Shown here: piece after piece, positions 23,868-33,228 of the stretch
Layout of the letters: each line of letters starts with the position of its first letter
How positions within the stretch are numbered: the first letter of the stretch is position 1
NCBI GenBank assembly: GCA_018815765.1
Contig: JAHIWM010000110.1
Span: 1 to 42,364 of the forward strand
DNA length: 42,364 nucleotides
Reading direction: 5' to 3'
From: Gammaproteobacteria bacterium
GTDB taxonomy: Bacteria; Pseudomonadota; Gammaproteobacteria; Enterobacterales; Alteromonadaceae
Notes under the pieces: generated by a model
Database searches by the model: none
Told to the model about the DNA's origin: nothing
The model's input: only the letters and a program-made list of their open reading frames with translations
Made by a program: the position numbers and the translations under genes

Positions 23868-24419
23868 TTAGTTATTAAAACGTGAGGCTAACTGCTGCAG
23901 AGCATCCAGTTGTTGCACTATTAAAGTTTGAATACGCTCGTCTGTCAGTTGAACGTTGGCATCGAAGGTATTAGCAAAAGCATTGCAAAAAACTTCTGGC
24001 TTGTTGACCAGATGCAGATCTAAAAATACACAGACCTGGCGTAAATGATATTGAGCCCTTGAAGTCCCCATACCACCACCTGACCCCATAATAGCCGCCA
24101 CTTTGCCTGCCATTAACGCATTATTAGGTTCACGCGATGCCCAATCCAGCGCGTTTTTCAGTGCTGGTGCAATAGAGTAATTGTATTCAGGACAAGCCAG
24201 CAGAAAAGCATCAGCTTTAGCAAATTGGGTGAGCAGGCGTTCAACTGCTGCCGGTTTAGTCGCAAGGTCAGAATTATAAAAAGGCACATCGGTTAAATCG
24301 GCCAGTTCAATCTGCATGCCTTGTGGTGCATGCGCCATCGCATATTCTACTAAAGCTTTGTTCGTCGACTTAGCTCGTAAGCTGCCACAAAGGGCCAGTA
24401 CTTTTATCCCGCTTGCCAT
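23868..24419 (-). CDS. NADPH-dependent FMN reductase family protein
   Basis: The protein has 183 residues with a flavodoxin-like fold: the FMN phosphate loop GSLRAKSTNKALVEYA at about 12-27, then CPEYNYSIAPALKNALDWAS and MGSGGGMGTSRAQYHLRQV. It resembles the quinone/chromate/azo reductase group (ChrR/YieF/ArsH-like). It probably reduces quinones or dyes with NAD(P)H in the cytoplasm. The ATG at 24419 has AGGAG 7 bases upstream and is preferred over an upstream codon at 24446. Confidence 0.88.
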   Translation of the reverse strand: MASGIKVLALCGSLRAKSTNKALVEYAMAHAPQGMQIELADLTDVPFYNSDLATKPAAVERLLTQFAKADAFLLACPEYNYSIAPALKNALDWASREPNNALMAGKVAAIMGSGGGMGTSRAQYHLRQVCVFLDLHLVNKPEVFCNAFANTFDANVQLTDERIQTLIVQQLDALQQLASRFNN

Positions 24420-24957
24420 GATTTTTCTCCTGCCTGTTTTTGTCAATGAGACTCTGACTATAAAGAGATCCCTACACTATTTACAGAATGTAGTGTGAAA
24501 AGATCCCGTCATTAGCTTATTCCAGGCTTTGACTATAAGTCTGAACTCTGGTTTCGGGTGATTTTTTTTCATCAATCACTTCATAACTATTCATCTATCC
24601 GAACTTTTCCGGTAACTAGATTTAACTGAAATGTAAATTTTTTGAGGCTTTTTTTGAGTTGCTTTTCCATTTATTTTTCTATTTTTCGTTGCATTTTGGT
24701 GATAGGGCGATGAATTTTTATCTACTTTTTGTTGTCTCAATCGTAAGTTATTGATAAATAAGGCATGGTTAAAAAATAATCAATTGTGTCCTGCTGTTTA
24801 ATTGTGTAATTAAATGTTTCTCATCCCTTAATTTCGTCTGTTCGTCTCAAAGAGGTTTAAAACTATCGGCATGGGTATAGTGTGGTTTTGTGAACAAAAA
24901 AGCTCACACACTAGATTTTAGTGATTCAAAAAATGAATAAAAATTCAGGAAATCATG
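24420..24957. other. Long AT-rich intergenic region before the TonB-dependent receptor
   Basis: About 538 bases lie between divergent genes with no convincing ORF. The sequence is AT-rich, with many T- and A-runs. Near the reductase gene an ACACTA/TAGTGT repeat is present (about 24472-24500). A TATAGT at 24876-24881 could be a -10 element for the receptor, without a clear -35 partner. AGGA at 24947-24950 is the receptor's ribosome binding site. I see no riboswitch. Confidence 0.5.
24878..24913 (+). promoter_or_regulatory. Bulged hairpin upstream of the receptor gene
   Basis: TAGTG (24878-24882) and TGTGA (24889-24893) pair in order with TCACACACTA (24904-24913), giving a 10-bp stem with one 6-base bulge. 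It lies 45 bases before the receptor start and could be an operator or leader structure. Weak evidence. Confidence 0.3.
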
Positions 24958-27888
24958 ATGAGAAACTTTAAAAAAAGCCTGATAGCCCTATCAGTCGCTT
25001 CACTGATGGGATTCCCGTTAATCTCTCAAGCTGAAGATATTGTTGGTAGTGTTGTCGCAGACAACTACACAGATTACAAAGTAAACGTAAAAAACACCGC
25101 AACAGGTTTAACCCGCGAAGTATCTATAGCCAGCAATGGTAACTTCCGCTTATCCTCTTTACCTACAGGTCAATACGAATTAGTCATTTCTAAAGGTGGT
25201 GTGGTCGTAGCTAAAGATACTGTAAAAGTGTCTATAGGTAAGAACACTCCTGTTAGTTTTGATTTAAGCAACAGCGAAAAAACTGAAGTGATCCAGGTCA
25301 CTGGCAGCCGCGTCAGTGCCATCGATTTAACCTCTACTGACTCAGGTCTGATCATTGGTGAAATGGAGTTTGATCAGTTACCAGTTCCACGTAACTTAAC
25401 AGCTGTGGCTTTATTAGCGCCGGGTACAGTACCGGGTGAAAGCCGTTTTGGTAATGTGGCATCTTTTGGTGGTGCTTCTCCTGCTGAAAATATATGTTAT
25501 ATCAACGGTCTTGATCTGACTGATACCAGCCAGGGTTTAGGTTGTGGTTCAGTACCATTTGAATTTTATAAAGAATTCCAGGTTAAAACCGGTGGTTTTT
25601 CTGCTGAGTATGGCCGTACTACTGGCGGCTTGATTAACAGTACAACGAAAAGTGGTACTAACGAGTGGGAATTTGCAGCTACTTTAAACCATACCCCGTC
25701 TTCATTAGCTGGTGATGGTCGTGTTTCTAAAGGCAGTGGTGGTACAGGTAATGCGTTCAGAAACACAACACTGGATGAATACTCTGCAACAGACTTTACT
25801 GTGTCTGCAGGCGGCCCGCTGATTGAAGATAAGTTATTTATTTATGCTATCGTCAACCCTCGTGATATTACAGATGACTTTGCATCACGTTCTGGTACTA
25901 CTCAATACGCGCCTGATAACCAGTTTATCAAACGTGAATCCAGTGGCGGCGATAACCTGTTCTGGGGTACAAAAATTGACTGGTTAGTTACCGACCAACA
26001 TACGTTAACCTTCTTTGGTTATTCAAACCGCAGCGACACTGAGTCTAACACTTACGCATTTAATGCTAACACTAACGTCGTAGGCAATCAGTTAGGTACT
26101 ACCATTTTAAAACGTGGTGGTGATGTTAAGAGTATTTCCTATACAGGTAACCTGACAGACGATTTTACTGTGACTGCGATATACGGCGAAATCGAAACTG
26201 AATATACCAACGTACCAGGTAATCTGGATTGTCCTACCGTAACTGATGCCCGTGACGTACCGGACAGTGAAATCATTTCCAGTTGTGGTCCTGGCGGTAG
26301 CTTCGGTGACAATATCGACACTACAGACCAATTCCGTCTGAATGCGAAGTACATCATCGGTGATCACTTAGTCAAAGCCGGTTATGAAAAGCAAACTCGT
26401 GATACCTACCACATATCAGCTCCTATTACTGGTCACAACTGGACGTACAGAACCTTAGCGCCAAATGGCTCTATTCAGGGTAATGACGGTGCTCTGTATG
26501 TTAACAACACTGGTGCTGACTTAGACTACGTTGCGGATCGTATTTTCACCGGTGGTGGTGGTTTTACCTCTGAAGTCATAGCTATGTATGTGGAAGATGA
26601 ATGGCAAGTGACAGATAACTTGCGTTTAAACATGGGTTTACGTCGCGACGAGTTTGAAAACTACGGTGTAACAGGTTTAGTGTTCTCTTCCTTTAAAACT
26701 GATGTTGCTCCACGTTTAGGTTTTAGCTTCGACCCTACAGGTGAAGGCGAATCTAAATTCTTCGGTACTTATGGCCGTTATTACCTGCCAGTACCGAACA
26801 ACACCAACTACCGTGCCGCTTCTGGTATCAGCGATGCGACTACTTATTATACCTTCACTGGTTCAGACTCTACTGGTGCAGCTACAGGTTTAACACCAAT
26901 AGCCGGTGCCAACTCTACGGTAGTGAACTCAGTACCTAACCCTGCAGTGCAAGCGACCTTCCAGGCGGAAGAAGCGGATCCATTTGCTAAAGATGAATAC
27001 ATTATTGGTTATGAAACAACCTTTAATGACCAATTATCTGGTTCGGTACGTGGTATTTTCCGTGAAGTGGTTACAGCTCTGGATGACTACTGTGGTCCTT
27101 ATGCTTCTCAAGCTTCTTGTACTCTGATGAACCCAGGCCAAGATTCAACCTGGCAGTTAGATAATGACTTTGATGGCGTGATTGATCCGGATAGCCGTCG
27201 TACTTACACTGCTGCTGAACTGGGTTTACCAGAAGCGAAAAATGAGTACACAGCGATCCAGACTCAGTTGGATTACAAAGAAGAAAGAACTCGTTTAACA
27301 CTTATCTATACCTGGAGCCGCAGTCACGGTAACTTTGAAGGTGCTGTTAAATCAGATATCGCTCAGGCGGATCCTGGTATTACTCAGGACTTCGACTTCC
27401 CGGCTCTGATGGATGGTGCTGATGGTTATCAGGCAAACGACCGTCGTCATGTGTTTAAAATGTTTGGTGCTTATAAGTTTACAGATGATTTCACTGTTGG
27501 CTTTAACAGCACATTAACCAGCGGCAGAGCATTAAGTGCCTTTGGTCGTGGTTATCCAACTGATGATCCATTGATCTATGGTAGCTACGGTGACACCTTC
27601 TACTTGTATGATCCTGTAGCCGATACTTACAGCAGAAACTCACGTGGTACTATGGGTCGCACTGGCTGGTCATTCAACGTCGATTTGTCAGCGAACTACA
27701 GCTTTGAAATCGGTAAAGTGGATATGAGAGCTTACATGAATATCTACAACGTGTTGGATTCTCAGGAAATTATGTCTCAGAACGAACACTACGAGACAAC
27801 TCCGGGTGTACGTAACCAATACTACGGTGCTGCTTATACATGGCAAGATCCGCGTTCAGTGCAGTTTGGTATAGAAGCTCGCTTCTAA
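24958..27888 (+). CDS. TonB-dependent outer-membrane receptor with carboxypeptidase-like N-terminal domain
   Basis: The protein has 976 residues. A signal peptide (ending ISQA, about residue 25) is followed by a carboxypeptidase-regulatory-like beta domain (about 28-105), a plug domain with TEVIQVTGSRV and GFSAEYGRTTGGLINSTTKSG, and a long beta-barrel ending in Phe (FGIEARF). This is the Oar/OmpA-related group common in Alteromonadales and Xanthomonads. The substrate is unknown; such receptors often import peptides or glycans. ATG 24958 sits 7 bases after AGGA and is preferred over ATG 24955. A strong terminator follows. Confidence 0.93.
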   Translation: MRNFKKSLIALSVASLMGFPLISQAEDIVGSVVADNYTDYKVNVKNTATGLTREVSIASNGNFRLSSLPTGQYELVISKGGVVVAKDTVKVSIGKNTPVSFDLSNSEKTEVIQVTGSRVSAIDLTSTDSGLIIGEMEFDQLPVPRNLTAVALLAPGTVPGESRFGNVASFGGASPAENICYINGLDLTDTSQGLGCGSVPFEFYKEFQVKTGGFSAEYGRTTGGLINSTTKSGTNEWEFAATLNHTPSSLAGDGRVSKGSGGTGNAFRNTTLDEYSATDFTVSAGGPLIEDKLFIYAIVNPRDITDDFASRSGTTQYAPDNQFIKRESSGGDNLFWGTKIDWLVTDQHTLTFFGYSNRSDTESNTYAFNANTNVVGNQLGTTILKRGGDVKSISYTGNLTDDFTVTAIYGEIETEYTNVPGNLDCPTVTDARDVPDSEIISSCGPGGSFGDNIDTTDQFRLNAKYIIGDHLVKAGYEKQTRDTYHISAPITGHNWTYRTLAPNGSIQGNDGALYVNNTGADLDYVADRIFTGGGGFTSEVIAMYVEDEWQVTDNLRLNMGLRRDEFENYGVTGLVFSSFKTDVAPRLGFSFDPTGEGESKFFGTYGRYYLPVPNNTNYRAASGISDATTYYTFTGSDSTGAATGLTPIAGANSTVVNSVPNPAVQATFQAEEADPFAKDEYIIGYETTFNDQLSGSVRGIFREVVTALDDYCGPYASQASCTLMNPGQDSTWQLDNDFDGVIDPDSRRTYTAAELGLPEAKNEYTAIQTQLDYKEERTRLTLIYTWSRSHGNFEGAVKSDIAQADPGITQDFDFPALMDGADGYQANDRRHVFKMFGAYKFTDDFTVGFNSTLTSGRALSAFGRGYPTDDPLIYGSYGDTFYLYDPVADTYSRNSRGTMGRTGWSFNVDLSANYSFEIGKVDMRAYMNIYNVLDSQEIMSQNEHYETTPGVRNQYYGAAYTWQDPRSVQFGIEARF

Positions 27889-27923
27889 TCTAATAGCACT
27901 GATAGTTTTAACTCCCTGACAAA

Positions 27924-27956
27924 AGTCCTGCTTCATTAGAAGTGGGGCTTTTTTTT
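27924..27956. terminator. Rho-independent terminator, probably bidirectional
   Basis: AGTCCTGCTTC (27924-27934) pairs, including G-T wobbles, with GAAGTGGGGCT (27939-27949) around an ATTA loop. A run of eight T follows at 27949-27956 on the plus strand. The A-run upstream gives a weaker terminator for yjjX on the minus strand. Confidence 0.88.
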
Positions 27957-27960
27957 GGAT

Positions 27961-28470
27961 TTAAAATAAGTTTTTATTCAAAAACGGGATCATCGCCAGA
28001 ATTAAAGCCTGGTGATAAACAGCACTGCGGCTGAGTTTGTTTTGAGTCAGTAAAGCGATAGCTCCACCTTTTTGTTTGATATTGGTCTGCTCAAACATTA
28101 AATCCATTACATCACCCAGTTCCTTGCCTTGTTTTAACTGCAATAAAGCTGCTGGTGGCAACATTAAACTGGCTGAGCGGGCTTTGCCTATTTTTCCCTG
28201 ATGTTCAATTACCATCCAGGCGAAAGTGAAATCACCGTCTAAACCTGCTTCTATGGCCACACGGTAATCTGCCTCTAAGCATGCTAATGCCGCCACTCTG
28301 TTCATGGCACCCAATAAGGTTTCATCACTGTTCATCGGCTGGTCGGCAACACCACTGGCTACGGCTATACCTTGCACATCCAGAGTTTCATCGGGGAATA
28401 CTTCAGCAAAAGCAGAGGCAACAGCCTTGATTTTTGCCGGATTGGCGGAGGCTACTTTAATGATCAACAT
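27961..28470 (-). CDS. yjjX: Inosine/xanthosine triphosphatase, YjjX family
   Basis: The protein has 169 residues. The start LIIKVASANPAKIKAVASAF, then SGVADQPMNSDETLLGAMNR and EAGLDGDF, followed by KARSASLMLPP, match YjjX. It hydrolyses ITP and XTP to keep damaged purines out of nucleic acids. The ATG at 28470 follows AGGTG with 5-base spacing; the GTG at 28473 is adjacent. It is a single gene that shares its terminator with the receptor gene. The canonical site tolerates variation, and no key loss is apparent. Confidence 0.9.
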   Translation of the reverse strand: MLIIKVASANPAKIKAVASAFAEVFPDETLDVQGIAVASGVADQPMNSDETLLGAMNRVAALACLEADYRVAIEAGLDGDFTFAWMVIEHQGKIGKARSASLMLPPAALLQLKQGKELGDVMDLMFEQTNIKQKGGAIALLTQNKLSRSAVYHQALILAMIPFLNKNLF

Positions 28471-28519
28471 CACAACACCTGCTTATAAACACATCAAAAA
28501 TTCAGAAGACCAGATTTCA

Positions 28520-28546
28520 GAAAAAACAAAGGCGGCCATAGCCGCC
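28520..28546 (-). terminator. Rho-independent terminator for the YebC-family gene
   Basis: GGCGGC (28531-28536) and GCCGCC (28541-28546) form a stem with a CATA loop. Read on the minus strand, TTTGTTTTTT follows. It lies 20 bases after the stop of the YebC-family gene. Confidence 0.85.
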
Positions 28547-28566
28547 TTCATTGTCAATTTGCAGTA

Positions 28567-29268
28567 TTAACCTGCTAAACCCACGTAAACATGTTGTACG
28601 TCATCGTCGGCATCAATGGCTTCCAGAAAGGCTTCCACTTCAGCGCGGGCAGCATCATCCAGAGTGACAGGGTTATTTGGACGATACACCAGCTTGGCTG
28701 AGGTGACATTAAAACCAAAAGCAGGTAAAGCTTTGCTGACTGCATCCAGATCAGTAGGTTCAGTCAGAAACACGCTGTCGCCTTCTTCACCTTCTTCAAA
28801 GTCCTGTGCGCCAGCTTCAATAGCAGCCACTTCTAAATCGGCATCAGGTGTCACTGCGTGAGCGACAATTTCACCCAAGTATTTGAAGTCCCATGACACT
28901 GAACCTGAACCGCCCAACTGACCTTTACGGAACAGCACACGAATACTCTGAGCTGAACGGTTTTTGTTATCTGTTAAACATTCAACAATCACAGGTACCT
29001 GGTGCGGCGCAAAACCTTCATACACCACAGTTTCATAGTTGGCCGGGCCGTCCAGCAAACCTGCGCCTTTTTTGATAGCGCGCTCTAAAGTTTCACGTGG
29101 CATCGAGGCTTTTTTCGCTGCTTCTACTGCAACACGTAATTTAGAGTTCATATCAGGGTCAGCACCGTTACGGGCCGCAACCATGATCTCTTTGGCTAAT
29201 TTAGTAAAAATACGGCCTTTGGCAGCCGAGGCGTCGGCTTTATGTTTAACTTTCCATTGAGCGCCCAT
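28567..29268 (-). CDS. YebC/PmpR-family transcriptional or translational regulator
   Basis: The protein has 233 residues and the three-domain YebC layout: N-terminal [19 protein letters not shown], then [27 protein letters not shown], and a highly acidic C-terminal part ending [15 protein letters not shown]. YebC proteins bind DNA in some bacteria and act on ribosomes stalled at proline stretches in others. The N-terminus (GAQW, not the classic GHSKW) suggests the second paralogue, like E. coli YeeN, instead of YebC itself. A GAGAAG site precedes the ATG. The rraB gene is upstream on the same strand with a 31-base gap. Confidence 0.9.
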   Translation of the reverse strand: MGAQWKVKHKADASAAKGRIFTKLAKEIMVAARNGADPDMNSKLRVAVEAAKKASMPRETLERAIKKGAGLLDGPANYETVVYEGFAPHQVPVIVECLTDNKNRSAQSIRVLFRKGQLGGSGSVSWDFKYLGEIVAHAVTPDADLEVAAIEAGAQDFEEGEEGDSVFLTEPTDLDAVSKALPAFGFNVTSAKLVYRPNNPVTLDDAARAEVEAFLEAIDADDDVQHVYVGLAG

Positions 29269-29299
29269 TGCTTCTCTCTCGTATCTGTATCAGTAAAAA

Positions 29300-29692
29300 T
29301 TAATGCTGGTGACCACAGTCATGGTCACAGTCGTCGTTATGTTCATCATCAAAATCGTCATCGCCGTCCTGATGCTGCATCACGCCCCAGCCATCATTGT
29401 GGCCGCTGAATTTCTTAGCGAACTTATCCAGTTCAGCTTCACGTGTGGTCACTGCTGCATGCTCTGGCACCATGGTCTGACTTACAATCAGCTCCCATTG
29501 TTCGAGGTCGTTGAAGTGTAATTCCACTTCACCTTGCAGCTCTGACGCCACTAAAGCCGCCATAGCTTTTTCTGCTTGGTCTTTGTTTTTAAACACCAGA
29601 TAAAAATCGATGGCCAAAGGCTGGCTTAAATCTATTCCGGCGTCCATTAAGGCACGCAGCATATCGCCATTGCCGTCATCAGGAAATTGCAT
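29300..29692 (-). CDS. rraB: Ribonuclease E inhibitor RraB family protein with metal-binding-like tail
   Basis: The protein has 130 residues. The N-terminal half (FPDDGNGDMLRALMDAGID) and the GWG motif (GHNDGWGVMQ) identify the RraB family, which in E. coli binds the C-terminal part of RNase E and alters degradosome composition. The last 25 residues are rich in Asp, His and Cys (DDCDHDCGHQH), which could bind metal. E. coli RraB also has an acidic tail, but the His/Cys content is notable. GGAG lies about 9 bases before the ATG. It is probably co-transcribed with the YebC-family gene. Confidence 0.85.
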   Translation of the reverse strand: MQFPDDGNGDMLRALMDAGIDLSQPLAIDFYLVFKNKDQAEKAMAALVASELQGEVELHFNDLEQWELIVSQTMVPEHAAVTTREAELDKFAKKFSGHNDGWGVMQHQDGDDDFDDEHNDDCDHDCGHQH

Positions 29693-29924
29693 GGTCCGCT
29701 CTCCACATCAGTTAATAGGCCGACCCGGTAGGCCCAGTGCGGCAAGTGGCCGGATTATAGCAATATTCTTTAGCTGATGGGTATGGCAATCTGGTGTTGA
29801 ACTTGACCCATAGCATAGATAGTTGCAGACTCAGGGGGCGTCTTTTATCAGGACATGTGCCAATGAAAGTATTTTTACCGGGTCTGCAGCTGCTTGCTGC
29901 GTTATGTATGCCAGGGGAGCTCTA

Positions 29925-30395
29925 ATGTTACTTTATTTAGTACGTCATGCCACAGCGCAGGACAGAGCTTTGGGTATTGCGGATCCTATGCGTCATTTGG
30001 TCGACAAAGGCATTAAACAAAGTCAAAAACTGGCAGAATTTTGCAAAAAGCAGCAGTTAAAACCCCAGATACTGCTAACCAGCCCTTTAGTGCGCGCTGA
30101 ACAAACTGCACTGTTACTGCATCAGCACGCCGATTGGCCACAACCACAAAAACAGGCATGGCTGATTATTGAGACTTTAGCTGAAGTACAGCGAAAAGCT
30201 TTAGCTGACTTGATGGTTCAAGGAGTTGAGTCTGTCTGTTGTGTGGGCCATGAGCCTGATATTTCTGCCTTGTTGGCACTTTTGTTAAATACGGACTCCG
30301 GGCATTTTTTTATTAAAAAAGCGTCAATGACAGCACTTGAACTCAGGCTTGATCAGGCCGTATTACTTTGGTCTTTGCCGGTGGCTTTGTTGTAA
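29925..30395 (+). CDS. sixA: Phosphohistidine phosphatase SixA
   Basis: The protein has 156 residues with the histidine-phosphatase fold: LVRHATA (Arg7, His8), Arg57 in LVRAEQTA, and His109 in VGHEPD. SixA removes phosphate from histidine residues of phosphotransfer proteins such as ArcB and NPr. The ATG at 29925 is preferred because GGGGAG lies 6 bases upstream and the family begins LYLVRH; the frame to 29823 has no such site. Its last 43 bases overlap the convergent acpH gene. Confidence 0.92.
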   Translation: MLLYLVRHATAQDRALGIADPMRHLVDKGIKQSQKLAEFCKKQQLKPQILLTSPLVRAEQTALLLHQHADWPQPQKQAWLIIETLAEVQRKALADLMVQGVESVCCVGHEPDISALLALLLNTDSGHFFIKKASMTALELRLDQAVLLWSLPVALL

Positions 30396-31000
30396 CGCTC
30401 AAAGGCCAGAAGCGGGTTTTGTTCTATAGCCGCTTGTTGAATAAAAAGTTGTAACTGTGGGAAAAAACTTAGAAAGAGCTGTTCAGTTTGCTGCTGAAGT
30501 TTTGGCAATTCATCTGCAATCGCAGCGTAACGTGCAGTAAAGCGGCCACGTGACGCCATACGGCGCAGCGAATATTGAATACCTTCAAGTTCAGCGTAGT
30601 TACCAAACCAATCTTGTGCAGTGACTGCTTTAAAGGTTCTGGCCATGGAATCCGGCATCTGCGGTAAGTCATTTTGCAAGGAGCTATAGAGTTGAGTTTT
30701 GTACTCTGTAAAATCTGAATCATAAAAATGATTCCAGTATTTAATCAGGCAAAAATCAAACAACATATCCAGAGTTATAGGCGCAAAACGACGCATATCA
30801 GGGCTGAACCATAAACGGGCTGCCCTTACTTCTGAATGATGATCGGTAAACCAGTCCACAACTCTGTGGTTATATAAACCAGCCACAACAGCAGGGCTTA
30901 GCAATTCAAGCCGGGTGCCATGGTAAAAGTCGCCCAATAAATTACCAATACGGGAATCAGAGCTTGGTAAAGCGAACAGCAGATGAGCCAGATAATTCAT
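30353..31000 (-). CDS. acpH: Acyl carrier protein phosphodiesterase
   Basis: The protein has 215 residues. MNYLAHLLFA, NLLGDFYHGT (with the conserved Asp24), YNHRVVDWFTDHH and RFAPITLDMLFD match AcpH, an HD-related metal-dependent enzyme that removes 4'-phosphopantetheine from ACP. The ATG at 31000 fits the family; a longer frame to 31021 adds seven unlikely residues. The C-terminus runs past the end of the family match into the sixA sequence, giving a 43-base convergent overlap. Confidence 0.92.
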   Translation of the reverse strand: MNYLAHLLFALPSSDSRIGNLLGDFYHGTRLELLSPAVVAGLYNHRVVDWFTDHHSEVRAARLWFSPDMRRFAPITLDMLFDFCLIKYWNHFYDSDFTEYKTQLYSSLQNDLPQMPDSMARTFKAVTAQDWFGNYAELEGIQYSLRRMASRGRFTARYAAIADELPKLQQQTEQLFLSFFPQLQLFIQQAAIEQNPLLAFERYNKATGKDQSNTA

Positions 31001-31120
31001 TGCACCACGGGATTTCTGCAAAAACTGCGTCTAGTCTAAGGCAAAAAAGATGTATTTGCTGAACTAATCCGTTATAAGTAGGTGTCTTCAAATAAAGCGA
31101 AATACAAAGGGATAAGTGAC

Positions 31121-31723
31121 ATGAAACAAGGTGTTTTACTGATAGCTGTGTTGGCGCTTACCGGCTGTAGCAGCATCAGTCCACAGGAATGTCAGGTGGG
31201 TGATTGGTTTGCTATAGGTAAAACTGATGGTCAGCAAGGTATCGCCAGCAGCAAATTTCGCAGTTACCAAAAAGACTGTGCTGAACATGGTGTAGGTGCT
31301 GATTTTAAAGCCTATGAGCAAGGCCATGCGGAAGGGGTTCTGTTGTATTGCACCTATGATGCAGGCCGGGAGTTAGGTCAAAGTGGTGGTGCTTATAATA
31401 AAGTCTGTACCGGCGCTCTGGAACCTCAGTTCAGGTTAGGTTATGACCGTGGCCGTAAGTGGTATCAGGCCGAATCAGCTTTGCTGAACTTGCAGAAAAC
31501 GCTGCAGCAAAATGCCGGTACTATTGATAAATTGGAACAACGCATTGACGATAACAGCAGAGAATTAACTGTGTTAAAAGACAAACAGCAGAAACAACAA
31601 CTGCTGGATGAAAACCGCAATTTACAACAAGAGTTACGGCAGTTAAATCAAATGCAAGGTCAGTTACAGCGTGATTTAAAGCAGGCTGAGTTGCAGTTTA
31701 GTCTGATCCAGCAAGGTGGCTGA
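31121..31723 (+). CDS. DUF2799 lipoprotein with C-terminal coiled coil
   Basis: The protein has 200 residues. The lipoprotein signal ends LTGC (Cys16). The DUF2799 domain (about 20-110) shows CQVGDWFAIGKTDGQQG, YEQGHAEGVLLYC and QFRLGYDRGRKWY. The last 85 residues are a long glutamine- and leucine-rich helix, probably a coiled coil. The family's role is unknown; it is likely anchored in the outer membrane facing the periplasm. GGGAT precedes the ATG at 31121. The next exported gene follows after 29 bases. Confidence 0.82.
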   Translation: MKQGVLLIAVLALTGCSSISPQECQVGDWFAIGKTDGQQGIASSKFRSYQKDCAEHGVGADFKAYEQGHAEGVLLYCTYDAGRELGQSGGAYNKVCTGALEPQFRLGYDRGRKWYQAESALLNLQKTLQQNAGTIDKLEQRIDDNSRELTVLKDKQQKQQLLDENRNLQQELRQLNQMQGQLQRDLKQAELQFSLIQQGG

Positions 31724-31752
31724 TTCGGATGATTAACTAAGGTGAGCAAAAA

Positions 31753-32139
31753 ATGAAGCTTTTTTGTAGTCTGATGCTGAGTGTTCCGTTGCTGGTGTGT
31801 GCTGCACCACAGGATTTTGTCTGGACTACAGAAAAACTGCTGATAGCCGGGCAGCGCAGTCGTTTACCTCATCAACCACAATGGCCTGCCAAACAGGCTG
31901 ATTTGATTGCGTACAGCATGACGGGCGTGGTGCCGCAGGGCGTGAATTGTCAGTTGGAAATTAAACTCCAGGAAGAGCTACTGCTTAGCTTGCCCTGTAC
32001 TAAACGTTATGTGTTGGAGCGGCCTTTGCGTATTACGCCAGGCATGAGACTGGAGCTGTATTTACACAATACCAATCTATTTAGCCCTGGTGAAGAAGTG
32101 GTGCTGCGCAACAGAGTATCACTCGAGGTTGCTAAGTAG
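31753..32139 (+). CDS. Exported protein of unknown function
   Basis: The protein has 128 residues. An N-terminal signal peptide (MKLFCSLMLSVPLLVCAAP, cleavage after Ala18 or nearby) is followed by a beta-rich domain of about 105 residues with two cysteines (NCQLE and LPCTKRY) that could form a disulfide. I do not recognise a family. AAGGTGAG precedes the ATG. It probably belongs to the same operon as the DUF2799 gene. The convergent exporter gene ends one base after this stop. Confidence 0.7.
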   Translation: MKLFCSLMLSVPLLVCAAPQDFVWTTEKLLIAGQRSRLPHQPQWPAKQADLIAYSMTGVVPQGVNCQLEIKLQEELLLSLPCTKRYVLERPLRITPGMRLELYLHNTNLFSPGEEVVLRNRVSLEVAK

Positions 32140-32140
32140 T

Positions 32141-33010
32141 TCAGCCTGCTTTTGCGTTTTGGCTGACCCAGGATTGAGCCACACCAGAAGCTAAAATCAG
32201 CAGCGCACCCAGCCATTGTATGGACGACATTGGTTCAGCAAATAATAACCATGCCGTAATAATCACCACAACAGGTTCTAAGTAAGCCAAGGTACCAAAG
32301 ACCCGTGTTGGTAAATGTTGAATGGCCTGCAAAGCAAATATCAGAGCTAAAAATCCAGGAAATATACCTGCAACAATAAGCCAGACCCATTGATCGTCTT
32401 CAGGCCAGGACTGATCCAGCATCAAAGGCAAAACACACAAAGAACCTACCAGCAACTGATAAAAGCTTTTGTGATACAAAGGCACAGTATCTGGCACTTT
32501 TTTATTCAGCAATATAAAGGCAGTGTAGGTGAGTAAAGATGACAGCGCGTACCAAAGTCCTTGTTGTTGTTCAATGCGGCTATCGATCTTAAATTCCTGC
32601 AGCATAGCAAAACCAAAAAATGCCAATACAATCAACAATAAAGTGCGGCTTGTTAAACGCTCGGCAAACAAGAAGTGGGCAATAATGGCCGATAACGCCG
32701 GCGCCAGATACACCAGCAAAATAGCCAAAGTCAGTGATATTGTCTGAATAGCGGATAAAAAGCATAAAATAAAACTGGCCAGCAATACACCATTCAGCAG
32801 GACTAAAGCGGGTGGTTTTCCAGCTACTAATCGCAGCTGTCCCGTAAGCGCTAAATACAAGGCCAGAATCAAAGCACCTAAACCTAAGCGGTAAAAGGTC
32901 AGGCTGGCCGGGTCTACAGCACTGTAACGGGCGATCACACCAATAGTGCCCATCATAGCTGCAGCTAAAGCGGCCATATAAAAATAGCGGTATGAAGATG
33001 ATAAAAGCAT
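32141..33010 (-). CDS. EamA-family (DMT) metabolite exporter
   Basis: The protein has 289 residues with ten predicted membrane helices in two EamA repeats. FYRLGLGALILALYLALTG is in the first and LAYLEPVVVIITAWLLFAE in the second, which carries the family's Pro-Glu pattern. Such proteins export amino acids, nucleotides or drugs from the cytoplasm. The substrate cannot be read from the sequence. It is a single minus-strand gene, divergent from the PAS chemoreceptor, with a 218-base gap that holds AT-rich sequence and no other gene. Confidence 0.88.
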   Translation of the reverse strand: MLLSSSYRYFYMAALAAAMMGTIGVIARYSAVDPASLTFYRLGLGALILALYLALTGQLRLVAGKPPALVLLNGVLLASFILCFLSAIQTISLTLAILLVYLAPALSAIIAHFLFAERLTSRTLLLIVLAFFGFAMLQEFKIDSRIEQQQGLWYALSSLLTYTAFILLNKKVPDTVPLYHKSFYQLLVGSLCVLPLMLDQSWPEDDQWVWLIVAGIFPGFLALIFALQAIQHLPTRVFGTLAYLEPVVVIITAWLLFAEPMSSIQWLGALLILASGVAQSWVSQNAKAG

Positions 33011-33228
33011 GCAATGGCCAGTTCTTGACGCACAAATCAGCCGATCACTTTAGCTAGCTACTGCTGACAATTCAAGCTGTGACTGCTATGCAGTTTTGCG
33101 GTGGAGGAATAGTGCATTGCTCTGATAACAATAAATTTTTCGATTTTTTTTGTACTAACCAAAGCTGCTGCCTATAGTTAAAAACGGTACCAATTCAGCT
33201 TATATGTGCAGCAACGGAGTGTGTGGTT

